Origin: Candidatus Thorarchaeota archaeon
Lineage (GTDB): Archaea; Asgardarchaeota; Thorarchaeia; Thorarchaeales; Thorarchaeaceae
Length of the DNA: 34,526 nt
NCBI GenBank assembly: GCA_016839605.1
Contig: JAEOTX010000248.1
Location: 1-34,526, forward strand
Reading direction: 5' to 3'
Shown piece by piece: positions 15,641 through 24,508 of this stretch. The position numbers were made by a program, and so were the translations under genes. How positions within the stretch are numbered: position 1 is the first letter of the stretch; every line of letters starts with the position of its first letter. Below the pieces are notes generated by a model that was not told where the DNA came from, ran no database searches, and worked only from the letters and a program-made list of their open reading frames with translations.

Positions 15641-18541
15641 ATGGTCAGCTACCATCGCAGCTACAGAACAAGACTCCTTGCAGGTCTTCTGATTGTGACT
15701 CTATTGATGCCAACATCGATGCTTTTTGTGGATGCCAGGAGGGATGATGTATCAGCAAATCCAATAATTGATCCCTTGCTTGCAGCAGCCATTGAGAACA
15801 CATCATCTGGTGAGAAGCTGCCCGTTGTGGTTTATTTCCCAGAGGGCACAACTCCAGAAAGCATCAGTTTGTCCATTGACGGGCTCGAACTAGGCGGCAT
15901 TGAGATGCGCCATGTGTTTCATCTAATTCCTGCAGCATCGCTCTATGCGACTGCGACTGGAATTGACGCTCTGTCAAATCTCTATCCCGTTCAAGGCATC
16001 ACTCTTGATGTTGAAAGAAATATTCTGGAAGAAGAGATTCCAGAATACTATACACTGAGTAGTCAGGATCTCGAATATGAACACTTCACTGAAACTCTTG
16101 CTGCCGAGGATATGTGGGGACAAGGCTACTTTGGTAATGGTACAACCATTGCTGTGCTTGATAGCGGCGCACAGGGAGACCATCTTGATCTTCAAGGACA
16201 ACTGATTGGTTTCAAAGATTTCATCGGCGCTGGGACTGATATGACCCCTGGCGACGGAATTAGTGCTTACGATGACAATGGACATGGCACAGCAGTTGCT
16301 TGGAACGCCGCTGGATCAGGTGTGGCAAGTGGTGGAAATCTCACAGGAACAGCTCCTGGAGCTAAGCTCTTGATAATCAAAGTGCTAGATGGCGATGGTG
16401 CAGGTGACGACTCTATTATTGCTGAAGGTATCGAGTTTGCTGTAGATCAGGGAGTTGATGTCATCAGTATCAGCCTTGGCGGCCCCTGGATGGAGAACCA
16501 GTTCATCGTAGAACCTTCTGTCTTGGCCATTACTGAAGCAGTGGATGATGGTGTTTCTGTTGTAGTAGCAGCAGGTAATTCGGGTCCAGCATCGTTCACT
16601 ATAAATTCGCCAGGCATTGTGCAAGAAGCTATAACAGTAGGCGCCTCAGCTGGTTCAGCAGGAGTCGTATCCTTTAGCAGCCGAGGTCCGGTTGAAAGAA
16701 CCATTAATGATCCTCTGGGACTTCATGCGAAACCCGATGTTATAGCACCGGGTTCAGCAGTTGTATCGGCACGATGGATAGATTCCGATACAGACGAATA
16801 CACACCCTATGAAGTAGAAGATTATGGAGCGAACTATACACAGTGGGCGGGAACCTCAGCATCAGCACCGCAAGTCGCTGGTCTAGTCGCCTTATTGAAA
16901 CAGAAGCATTCTGCTCTGACCCCTACAGAGGCGAAAATTGCACTGATGGCAGGAGCAACAGACCTGGGGGCAGATTCCATGGAACAGGGCTGGGGAGTGC
17001 CGAATGTTACACTTGCTTCAGAGATAATCACCTCTGGGTCAGGCGATCTCACCATTATGACTCCTCGTACGTATCCAACTCTACCTGGGACGTCTTCTGT
17101 ACAGATTGTGGGAGAAGACCGTCCAGACCAGAACATAACTATCATCTCGACTCACTCTTTGGGAACAGTAGATGTAGTCCTAGAAGGCAATGCTAGTCAG
17201 TTCGTTAGAGTTGGAGAGAACCAGATTTTCGTTAGCACAGGTTACAATTATCTCTCGATTGGACTAGACGTACAAAGTGATCTTCCGCTCAGCTCAATTG
17301 GATATTATTCAGGAGAGCTAACATTAACGTCTGGCGGGCAGAATTTCACAAGTATTGAAATCGAATTCTCAATCACAACCTACGGCGGTCGACTACTAGT
17401 TGATATGACTCATCACGATGAGGACCTTGACGACCCGTCTGCATACAGATACTTCCAGGATTATCTCCGAGAGCAGGGAGTTGTCTTGGATCAGTTCAGT
17501 GGGGACCCTCTTCTTGCCCCGCCGAGCATAACTCTTAGTGATCTAGCGACAACCGAGGCATTCATGATCATGGACACAGAAACGGCATATGGCTATGGCG
17601 AGATTGAAGCCTTGCATGATTTTGTAGAAGAGGGCGGGACGCTCATTGTGTTCTCAGAGTACTACAACGAGACCACAGGGCAAGCTTCGTTTGGAATTGA
17701 CGACTACAATAGGATTCTAGAACCCTATGGAATCGAGTGTCTCAGAGTTGGGATTGGTGAAGGCCCCAGCACGTTCACTGGAGCCTTCTATGGTGTAGAC
17801 AATGGAGGCGCTGTAGAAATAGACCCACTCATGGAGGGAGTTTCAAACCTCTATGTCCTATGGGGGAGTACTCTGAGTGTAGATCCTTCTGTTGCGGGTG
17901 CTAGAGGACTCTTCTGGAGAGATACTTCAAAGACACAAGCGATAGTCGCGGTCGCAGAATCAGGTGAAGGGCGAGTCATCGTAATTTCAGATGGCTCCAC
18001 CTTGTATGATGATATTCTGTATGATGCAATTCGTGGAGATGCTGACAATCTGAACCTGCTCAGAAACTTGGCAGGTGCTCTTCAAGCTGAATCCCCAAGG
18101 ATCTTTGATGTTGATCTGGAAGCAGACCGCATTGGAGACCTTGCCAACTTGACAACCTATGTCTTTGATGATGATTTAGTGAGTGTCGATATCTCAGTAA
18201 TTGGACCTAACGGTGAGGATATCACAGGTAGCATAGCTGAGTCATTGGGTTACAAATACGCAACTAACTTCATCCTTTCGAGTGGAGGCTTCTTTGAAGT
18301 CACAATAGTAGCCACCGATGCAAATGATAATGTGAAGACCTTCCACAAACTATTCCTTGTCCCACTTGATCCAGCTGATGATTTGTTCATCAATATCGTC
18401 ACCTTCAGCTTACTAGGCATTGTGGGCGTATCTTTACTATATGTGGTGATGATCAGAAGAAAACCGAAGCGGAAGAGATCGGTTGAATTTCAACCAGAGC
18501 CACAACCAGATGAGTATACTCCGCCGCCATCTATTTCATAG
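15641..18541 (+). CDS. Membrane-anchored subtilase with site-1-protease-like domain order
   Basis: Secreted S8 protease of 966 residues, anchored by one C-terminal helix. Signal peptide about 1-32; pro-region about 58-130; catalytic domain 150-460 with Asp174 ('AVLDSGAQGDH'), His215 ('DDNGHGTAVA'), Asn313 ('AAGNSGPAS') and Ser406 ('AGTSASAPQVAG'). A beta/Fn3-like region (about 470-580) follows, then a Rossmann-like domain (about 583-815) with 'FMIMDTETAYGYGEIEAL', 'GGTLIVFSEYYN' and 'GEGRVIVISDGSTLYDD'. After another beta domain comes a membrane helix (about 916-938) and a cytoplasmic tail starting 'RRKPKRKR'. This order is that of eukaryotic site-1 protease (MBTPS1/SKI-1). The IFT52/GldG-like middle domain has no expected catalytic role. 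Its TAG overlaps the convergent oxidoreductase stop by 11 bases. Protease identity is certain; relation to site-1 protease needs alignment. Confidence 0.93.
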   Translation: MVSYHRSYRTRLLAGLLIVTLLMPTSMLFVDARRDDVSANPIIDPLLAAAIENTSSGEKLPVVVYFPEGTTPESISLSIDGLELGGIEMRHVFHLIPAASLYATATGIDALSNLYPVQGITLDVERNILEEEIPEYYTLSSQDLEYEHFTETLAAEDMWGQGYFGNGTTIAVLDSGAQGDHLDLQGQLIGFKDFIGAGTDMTPGDGISAYDDNGHGTAVAWNAAGSGVASGGNLTGTAPGAKLLIIKVLDGDGAGDDSIIAEGIEFAVDQGVDVISISLGGPWMENQFIVEPSVLAITEAVDDGVSVVVAAGNSGPASFTINSPGIVQEAITVGASAGSAGVVSFSSRGPVERTINDPLGLHAKPDVIAPGSAVVSARWIDSDTDEYTPYEVEDYGANYTQWAGTSASAPQVAGLVALLKQKHSALTPTEAKIALMAGATDLGADSMEQGWGVPNVTLASEIITSGSGDLTIMTPRTYPTLPGTSSVQIVGEDRPDQNITIISTHSLGTVDVVLEGNASQFVRVGENQIFVSTGYNYLSIGLDVQSDLPLSSIGYYSGELTLTSGGQNFTSIEIEFSITTYGGRLLVDMTHHDEDLDDPSAYRYFQDYLREQGVVLDQFSGDPLLAPPSITLSDLATTEAFMIMDTETAYGYGEIEALHDFVEEGGTLIVFSEYYNETTGQASFGIDDYNRILEPYGIECLRVGIGEGPSTFTGAFYGVDNGGAVEIDPLMEGVSNLYVLWGSTLSVDPSVAGARGLFWRDTSKTQAIVAVAESGEGRVIVISDGSTLYDDILYDAIRGDADNLNLLRNLAGALQAESPRIFDVDLEADRIGDLANLTTYVFDDDLVSVDISVIGPNGEDITGSIAESLGYKYATNFILSSGGFFEVTIVATDANDNVKTFHKLFLVPLDPADDLFINIVTFSLLGIVGVSLLYVVMIRRKPKRKRSVEFQPEPQPDEYTPPPSIS

Positions 18542-19814
18542 GTCCGAAAGTTCGTTCCAGAAGAGAGAGAATCTGTTCGTGCCTCCCCTGAAGCATTGGT
18601 CGTTCCTTGAGCGTCGAACCAGCTTCTACGCGATTGAGTATCTCATATCCTACGCGAGCACCCATCCTTGCTGAGAGGACTTGCCCTCCGATTAATCGTC
18701 CTTCTTTATCTGTAACTAGAGCTACCTTCATCGCCTCATTGGGGTCCTCCAGATACTGGACTTCGGTTTCAAGACCTACATCCTTTGCACTTGTAGATGA
18801 ATGACCAATGCACACTATGTCCGTATCAAAAATACGGTCATATTGAAGCATTACAGAGGTATCTTCGTACACTTTCTCTCTCCCAACCGCCGCAACGCCA
18901 GCCTGTCTTCCTGCTCTGGCTGCAGTGCTACCTATTGGCATTAATCGTGGCTTGCCTGTAAGAGAATCAATCATCTCCACACAGTCACCAACTGCATAGA
19001 CTCCATCCTTACTTGTTTCAGTCATATTATTGATTGTAATGCCACCTAGTGTACCAACTTTGATACCAAACTGCTCCGCAAGTGAAGCATTGGGTCGCAC
19101 ACCGGTCATTAAAAGGACAATGCTTGTATCAATGGTTTTCCCGCCCACCTCTATCGCAGTCACATGTTTTGATCCAACAACAGATGTAGGAGCGGAACCA
19201 AGATGCAGCTTGATTCCACGAGGAATTCGCGACAATAGGTCTTCGCTCATTGCCTCTTCTAACTGCTTACGCATTAGTCGGGACCTGATAATCAGATGGA
19301 CTTCTTTTCCCATCTTGTGAAGGCGTTCAGCGGTTTCAAGACCACTGAAACCAGCACCAACTATCACTGTCGTATCTGCCGTGTCCAGAGCTTTTCCGAT
19401 TACTGACGTTTCAGCCATCGACTGAATTGTATAGACTCCTGGAAGATCTATTCCGGGCATTTCCGGTACAGAAGGAACGCCACCTGTAGCAATGATTAAT
19501 CGGTCATATTGATGGGTGGATGATTTCCCATCGGCTGATACAATTTCGAGACTCTTCTTATCCAAGTCCCCGCCGACTACTTTCATCCCAGACTTGACTT
19601 CAATTCCCCCTTTCTTGAGAGATTCATAAGACCAATCGCGGATTTCGAGCTCACGGGTTTCAGGGTGTTCAAGAGCCATCGTGGCACCAGGCTTCTTATG
19701 CGCTGGCAGAGTTTCCTCTGTTATTATTACAATCTCTGCACTTGAGTCAAAGGTCTTGGCAGCTGTTGCTGCTGCCACACCTCCAGGTCCATATCCAACG
19801 ATTGTAATTCTCAT
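18531..19814 (-). CDS. FAD/NAD(P)-dependent pyridine nucleotide-disulfide oxidoreductase family protein
   Basis: Flavoprotein of about 427 residues with an FAD-binding 'ITIVGYGPGGVAAATAA' at the N-terminus, 'LIIATGGVPSVPEMPG' (about 107-123), a second dinucleotide motif 'VIVGAGFSGLETAERL' (about 151-166) and the FAD-closing 'DGVYAVGDCVEM'. A C-terminal dimerisation domain like that of NADH oxidase / CoA-disulfide reductase is present. The redox cysteine those enzymes carry near residue 43 is absent: the aligned stretch reads 'PAHKKPGATM'. It therefore may act as a ferredoxin/rubredoxin-type reductase or general NAD(P)H oxidase. The start was chosen at the ATG eight bases after GGTGAT, rather than the track's GTG (19820), which overlaps the upstream stop. 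It is co-transcribed with the subtilase gene before it. Confidence 0.88.
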   Translation of the reverse strand: MRITIVGYGPGGVAAATAAKTFDSSAEIVIITEETLPAHKKPGATMALEHPETRELEIRDWSYESLKKGGIEVKSGMKVVGGDLDKKSLEIVSADGKSSTHQYDRLIIATGGVPSVPEMPGIDLPGVYTIQSMAETSVIGKALDTADTTVIVGAGFSGLETAERLHKMGKEVHLIIRSRLMRKQLEEAMSEDLLSRIPRGIKLHLGSAPTSVVGSKHVTAIEVGGKTIDTSIVLLMTGVRPNASLAEQFGIKVGTLGGITINNMTETSKDGVYAVGDCVEMIDSLTGKPRLMPIGSTAARAGRQAGVAAVGREKVYEDTSVMLQYDRIFDTDIVCIGHSSTSAKDVGLETEVQYLEDPNEAMKVALVTDKEGRLIGGQVLSARMGARVGYEILNRVEAGSTLKERPMLQGRHEQILSLLERTFGPMK

Positions 19815-19816
19815 CT

Positions 19817-22800
19817 TCACGCATCACCTTTCCTTCTAGAGAGTGCCCGAGGCAAGTAGTATACGATGACAGCAATTCCAATGACGCCCGCAGCTAGCAG
19901 AACAACCATTGAATTGTCCTCTACTATGAGCAACGTGCCGATATGTAACTCTACTGATTGCCCTGTGATACTCTCAGCTGCAGCATAGACCTCGTATTCA
20001 CCTGCAGCGAATGATGAAGGTACAACGTCAATAGGATAGATCCCTCCCGCTCCACTTAGCGTGAAATTGAGACCAGGACTTGCATTCCGCTGGAAGCTTA
20101 TCCAAACACTTTCAGCTAGAATGTAGCCTTCGATTACAATCTCCCCAGTGACACGGGCGGGTAGGAACGGACCAATAACCAACATATCTTGGTCAATTGC
20201 TGCACTCACTATACGAAGAGTTGTAATCTCTGCGGCCAGCAATACTAGAGGCAGATAGACTGTGTAAGACGAATCGCTCACATTGAAGAGTATGGAATAT
20301 GGAAAGTTGTAGTTTGGTAAATCCACTTGGACTTCAACCGTTGCATTCTCATGTCCAATCTCCGAACTCGTACTAAGAATGTCGTAATTCTCATCAAGAA
20401 CACTCCATTGAATAGAAAACGAATCAACTGGATCATCCCGATCGGACATTGTGATTGTCACATTGAACACATCGTAAACCGAATCGACATCTAGGTCTGT
20501 AACTATAGGCCTCCATTGATTCTGCATTTCAGCGAAACCAGTTTGATCTACAGGAGATATTGTGAGATTGCTAGTTGATACAAAGATTCTCCCGCGAATA
20601 TCGGGGCTGCTCTTCTCTATGCTGATGAAGGCTGTTTGTGAGTCAGCCCATCGATTCACAGACAATGCTGCAGGGGAATAAGATAACCCTGTCCATTCAT
20701 ATGCAGTAGCTACTCCACCGGTGAGATTCACCTGAACATCTGCTCCTAAGAGACCCGTAGTTATCTCCGAGTCATTGTCCCAATGCAATGTTAGGATATT
20801 GTCGCCCCCGAAGTCTGCGGTAGACCTCATTGTGGCGGCTATGACTAGACGTTCAGTGTCCTGATGCGCCTTCACGCTCAGAATGTCAAGGTCGCCAGCA
20901 ATGGAGAGGTCAGTTCCTGAGGACAAGACATCTTCATAGCCAGTCCATTCTGCTAGACTCATCCCATATGTTATTGGAGAACTAAGGACGTGTCTGACAG
21001 ACCATAGTGAATCTACCAATCCATATCCCCATGCATCATCTGCGGGGCTATAGTGGGACCCCTGTCCACCAGCACCTGCAGTGAGTGCAGTGAAGTCATT
21101 CCATGCGCTTGGTTCAGGAGATGCTTGTCTGATTAACGCCAAAATACCAGCAACATGAGGGCTCGCCATACTTGTGCCACTCCGCGATGTCCAAAGACCA
21201 GATAGAATCTGAGATGCAGCATGAATACTTGCTCCTGGTGCCGCTACGGTGATTGTCTTGGCACCGTCAATCCTCGGACCCCTACTTGACGATGAATATA
21301 TCCCATGTGACCCATCATCATAGCAGCCTACAGTAACCGCCAGGTCTGCAGTACCAGGGGAACTAATTGTTCTAGTGTTGACAACGTTGGTTGTGAATCT
21401 CAGATTCGATCCAACCCAAAAATTGTCCCATGCATAAGCATCGACAGTAATCATGGCTCCAGTTGGATTTGTCAGTCCAACCGACCACGAACCAGAGGTC
21501 CAATTATGGTCGTCCTCGGATACTTGAATCAGGAGATTGTTCATTCCGCGTAGGCTTGTTTCTGCGAAAGCGTAGGCGTGCAGTTCAGGCTGTTCAATAA
21601 CAAAGGAGTCGCCAACCAATTCTGAGAACTGTCCAGTATCAATTATCACTCCACTAGGCGTCTTGAGGAAGACATGCTCATCCCGATCGGCACTTCTCCA
21701 CAAGAAGCTAATAAACGAAGCATCAGGAGGCGTGCCAACTGTAAGACCACTACTTGCATTGCTTCCTACCGGAACCGAAAAGAGAGCATGCTTCGGTGAG
21801 TTGACTTGGTTTCCTAGGTTTCCAGCTGCGATAGCGCTAATTGTACCGTATTGGAGAAACGCCTCAGTTACTGCAAGGTCCTCTGCATCTGTACCATCTA
21901 GAAAACCAAGATAGCTAGAGAAGGACATGTTTATGATATCCGCTCCGTTCTCACATGCAAAGTGAATTGCATCCAAAATATCACTTGATTTCAATGGGCT
22001 CTTAATCGCTATCAGATCCGCACCGGGAGCAACACCGACATAGCTAGTGAATCCAGGCTGGCCTCCTAGAATTGTTGATGACACATGTGTACCATGTCCA
22101 TTGGTGTCGGTGACAGAAATGCCCATCGTAGTGAGATTTGTACCTCTTTCGTAGACACGATTGCTGGCTTGGTCGTAAAGAATGGCAATTTTGGACTCAC
22201 CAAATATGACGACATGCTCGGCAGGCAAGTCAGCGCGGCCATTGGTATTGGCATCAATTCCTCCAAGCCAACGGTCACCTTCATCATACTCGAAGACACT
22301 ATTCCCATCTGTATCGATAAACATGTACTCATTTGCCAATTCTATTGTTGAGGGATTTTGGAGGTCTATATGACTGATTGGACCCTCGTTGGGATCTGCT
22401 ACTGAATCGCTGTCGATATCAACGTAGAAGTCGTCTCCAAGTTCTTCAATGACATCATAGGGGCCTTCTGACTGCCGCCAAAAGGAGGGATGATTCATAT
22501 TGACGCCTGTATCAATTACCGCCACGGTTACTCCAGACCCATTGATGCTATTCCCGTTCTCCTTCAAGTTAGCCCAAACGTCAGGAGCTTTTGTTGCAGG
22601 AACGGATGATATCAGTGAGGGGACATACTGTTTTTCTCCTGAAGTTGCACGTAAAAGCCCAATTCTAGCAAGTGTTTGAAGAGATCCCAGACTTCTTGCA
22701 CGAGCAGAATAGATTCTGCCAACATTGACGATTGTGCCACTCCGTTTCACGAACTCAATACCCATTGATTCAGCAAATTCAAGCTGCTGTGGTGAAAGTT

Positions 22801-23008
22801 TTTGTTCAAATTGCAGTATTACGCGATGACCTTCGGTTGAGGGCATATCTTGGGTATTAGATTCTCCAGATAGCTCCATCTTGAGTTGTGTTCCAATAGA
22901 GGGCTCAACAAAATCAGCTATGAAATTGGATGAAGCACCATTCGTAGGAATTGCTGGGACTACTAAAGAAATAATGAATAATCCAAGTATTAGATATCGT
23001 TTAGGCAT
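19817..23008 (-). CDS. Membrane-anchored subtilisin-like serine protease with calcium-loop-like insert
   Basis: Secreted S8 protease. I place the start at ATG 23008 ('MPKRYLILGLFIISLVVPAI'), which gives a proper signal peptide, has GAGGG seven bases upstream and a possible TATA (GCATATCAG) further up. The track's 23053 start adds 15 residues without a Shine-Dalgarno. In this 1063-residue form the catalytic residues are Asp166 ('VAVIDTGVNMNHPSF'), His305 ('DTNGHGTHVSS'), Asn397 ('AIAAGNLGNQ') and Ser613 ('SGTSMASPHVAG'). Between Asp and His lie three acidic loops ('DIDSDSVADPNE', 'DTDGNSVFEYDE', 'DANTNGRADLP') that look calcium-binding. A beta-sandwich ('VFLKTPSGVIIDTG ... GSWSVGLTNPTG') is inserted between Asn and Ser. 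The C-terminal half is beta-rich, ending in one membrane helix and 'RALSRRKGDA'. Downstream it overlaps the oxidoreductase operon partner. Confidence 0.92.
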   Translation of the reverse strand: MPKRYLILGLFIISLVVPAIPTNGASSNFIADFVEPSIGTQLKMELSGESNTQDMPSTEGHRVILQFEQKLSPQQLEFAESMGIEFVKRSGTIVNVGRIYSARARSLGSLQTLARIGLLRATSGEKQYVPSLISSVPATKAPDVWANLKENGNSINGSGVTVAVIDTGVNMNHPSFWRQSEGPYDVIEELGDDFYVDIDSDSVADPNEGPISHIDLQNPSTIELANEYMFIDTDGNSVFEYDEGDRWLGGIDANTNGRADLPAEHVVIFGESKIAILYDQASNRVYERGTNLTTMGISVTDTNGHGTHVSSTILGGQPGFTSYVGVAPGADLIAIKSPLKSSDILDAIHFACENGADIINMSFSSYLGFLDGTDAEDLAVTEAFLQYGTISAIAAGNLGNQVNSPKHALFSVPVGSNASSGLTVGTPPDASFISFLWRSADRDEHVFLKTPSGVIIDTGQFSELVGDSFVIEQPELHAYAFAETSLRGMNNLLIQVSEDDHNWTSGSWSVGLTNPTGAMITVDAYAWDNFWVGSNLRFTTNVVNTRTISSPGTADLAVTVGCYDDGSHGIYSSSSRGPRIDGAKTITVAAPGASIHAASQILSGLWTSRSGTSMASPHVAGILALIRQASPEPSAWNDFTALTAGAGGQGSHYSPADDAWGYGLVDSLWSVRHVLSSPITYGMSLAEWTGYEDVLSSGTDLSIAGDLDILSVKAHQDTERLVIAATMRSTADFGGDNILTLHWDNDSEITTGLLGADVQVNLTGGVATAYEWTGLSYSPAALSVNRWADSQTAFISIEKSSPDIRGRIFVSTSNLTISPVDQTGFAEMQNQWRPIVTDLDVDSVYDVFNVTITMSDRDDPVDSFSIQWSVLDENYDILSTSSEIGHENATVEVQVDLPNYNFPYSILFNVSDSSYTVYLPLVLLAAEITTLRIVSAAIDQDMLVIGPFLPARVTGEIVIEGYILAESVWISFQRNASPGLNFTLSGAGGIYPIDVVPSSFAAGEYEVYAAAESITGQSVELHIGTLLIVEDNSMVVLLAAGVIGIAVIVYYLPRALSRRKGDA

Positions 23009-23134
23009 TAGTGTACCCTCTAGATGGACTCTTTGCTCGTTCATGAGATGCATCTGATATGCTTTTGCCTAATGTCGTGGATGCGAGATACGACCCAATG
23101 AGCCTATTCCAAGACACAAAGTGCTGCCACAGTT

Positions 23135-24496
23135 CTACTCCTTTGCGATTAATGACACATCCTTAAAGACGATCTCTGGTCCAATGATACTCTGCAGGTA
23201 ATGAGGTGTCTTCGCAATCTCATCTACTTGATTCAACAGGTCGTAAACATTACCTGCAACCATCAAACCATGGACTGCTCCGACCATCTTCCCATTCTCA
23301 ATGAGAATTGCAGGATTGCCGACAATGCTGAAGTCTCCGGATTCGGGATTTGAGCTATGGGCACCCTGAACTCCACGAATGTAGTATCCATGCTTCGTTC
23401 CCTTGATTATATCCTCAATTTCGCGTTCGCCCGGCTCTACAACAATGTTGCTTGGAGATATATCAACAAGACCTTGTCTCATGTTTCGTTTCGCATTTCC
23501 CGTGCTCTTAACACCCATCTTGTTGGCCCAATATGTGTCCCAAAGGAATGAACGCAATACACCTTTCTCTATGATTGGTGTTCGCCTTCTTGGAACTCCT
23601 TCATCATCAGCAGAAGAACTTGATACTCCTCGCGGGTGAAGACCATCATCTACAACCGTAATCTTTTCTGATGCTATCTTTTCTCCAAGTTTATCACCAA
23701 TCTTGGATTTGCCTCTGGCAACGTTATCGCCTCTGATAGACTGAATCAATGTGAAATTCATGACTTGACCATAGGCTAAAGGATGCATGATGATAGTGTG
23801 CTTCCCTGAATTTCCTTTAACAGAGTTCTTGCAGATTTGTATAGTAGATGCTACATCATCAACTGTCCCTTCCACATCTACATTCATATCGCGTGCAATG
23901 TCATATGCGAATACCATTGGTGTCATGCCAGTATCAGTCGGTGCTATTCCACCTAAGACAACTAGTGCAAACGTGCCCTTGTCTGAATGAGCAACACCAT
24001 TGCTGTTGGCATAGGCGGCACTAAAACCGATTGCAGCAGACCCACCAAATCCAGGAATCAGGTCAGGATCAGCTTTGACAGATAGACTAAGCGCTTTCCC
24101 AGCCAGGCCAACTACCTCGCCTGAGTCGGAATCTACTACTGAGTCCTGCCAGAGTCCTTCAATAACCGGATACTCATCGGCTGGGGATGGAAGACCAGAC
24201 CAGTCCTCATCTTCAGTAGTGGCCTTTGCGGCAGAAATCGCGAGGTCTAGAGCCTCATTTGCAGCATCCTGAGTAGGGATGTTTGTGAATGCGGATCCCA
24301 TTCTTTTTCCGATAAACAATCTAATTGCAATCTCAGACAGGTTCTTTTTGCTTACCTGGCTAATCTGTCCCATCTCGACGTCAGATTCGACTTCCGACTC
24401 TGAGGCAGCATGAACCTCGATGTGTTCTGCTCCCTTTTCTTTGCCAGCTTTGACGATGTATTCACAAAGGTCAAGAAGTGTTTTCTCTTCAATCAT
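23135..24496 (-). CDS. pmbA: TldE/PmbA family protein, metal-free partner of TldD
   Basis: Non-metallic subunit of the TldD/TldE heterodimeric peptidase, which degrades or trims unstructured peptides (in E. coli, microcin B17 maturation and CcdA degradation). The 453 residues cover the whole family: N-terminal 'AEHIEVHAASESEVESDVEMGQI', the middle 'FGGSAAIGFSAAYANSNGVAHSDK', and the C-terminal 'DFSIVGNPAILIENGKMVGAVHGLMVAGN'. The HExxxH metal site of TldD is missing, as expected for TldE. A strong Shine-Dalgarno (TAGGAGG) overlaps the stop of the tldD gene, and the gap is only 12 bases, so the two are co-expressed and presumably form the complex. Confidence 0.93.
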   Translation of the reverse strand: MIEEKTLLDLCEYIVKAGKEKGAEHIEVHAASESEVESDVEMGQISQVSKKNLSEIAIRLFIGKRMGSAFTNIPTQDAANEALDLAISAAKATTEDEDWSGLPSPADEYPVIEGLWQDSVVDSDSGEVVGLAGKALSLSVKADPDLIPGFGGSAAIGFSAAYANSNGVAHSDKGTFALVVLGGIAPTDTGMTPMVFAYDIARDMNVDVEGTVDDVASTIQICKNSVKGNSGKHTIIMHPLAYGQVMNFTLIQSIRGDNVARGKSKIGDKLGEKIASEKITVVDDGLHPRGVSSSSADDEGVPRRRTPIIEKGVLRSFLWDTYWANKMGVKSTGNAKRNMRQGLVDISPSNIVVEPGEREIEDIIKGTKHGYYIRGVQGAHSSNPESGDFSIVGNPAILIENGKMVGAVHGLMVAGNVYDLLNQVDEIAKTPHYLQSIIGPEIVFKDVSLIAKE

Positions 24497-24508
24497 GATA
24501 TTGGCCTC

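Noticed and set aside
16843-17196. 117-residue overlapping ORF inside the second subtilase
   Set aside because: Alternate frame of a certain gene; composition and motifs do not look like a protein under selection.
8578-23008. Tandem duplication explaining the three subtilases
   Set aside because: Catalytic spacing, inserts and C-terminal domains differ strongly, and the genes lie on both strands; recent duplication is not supported.
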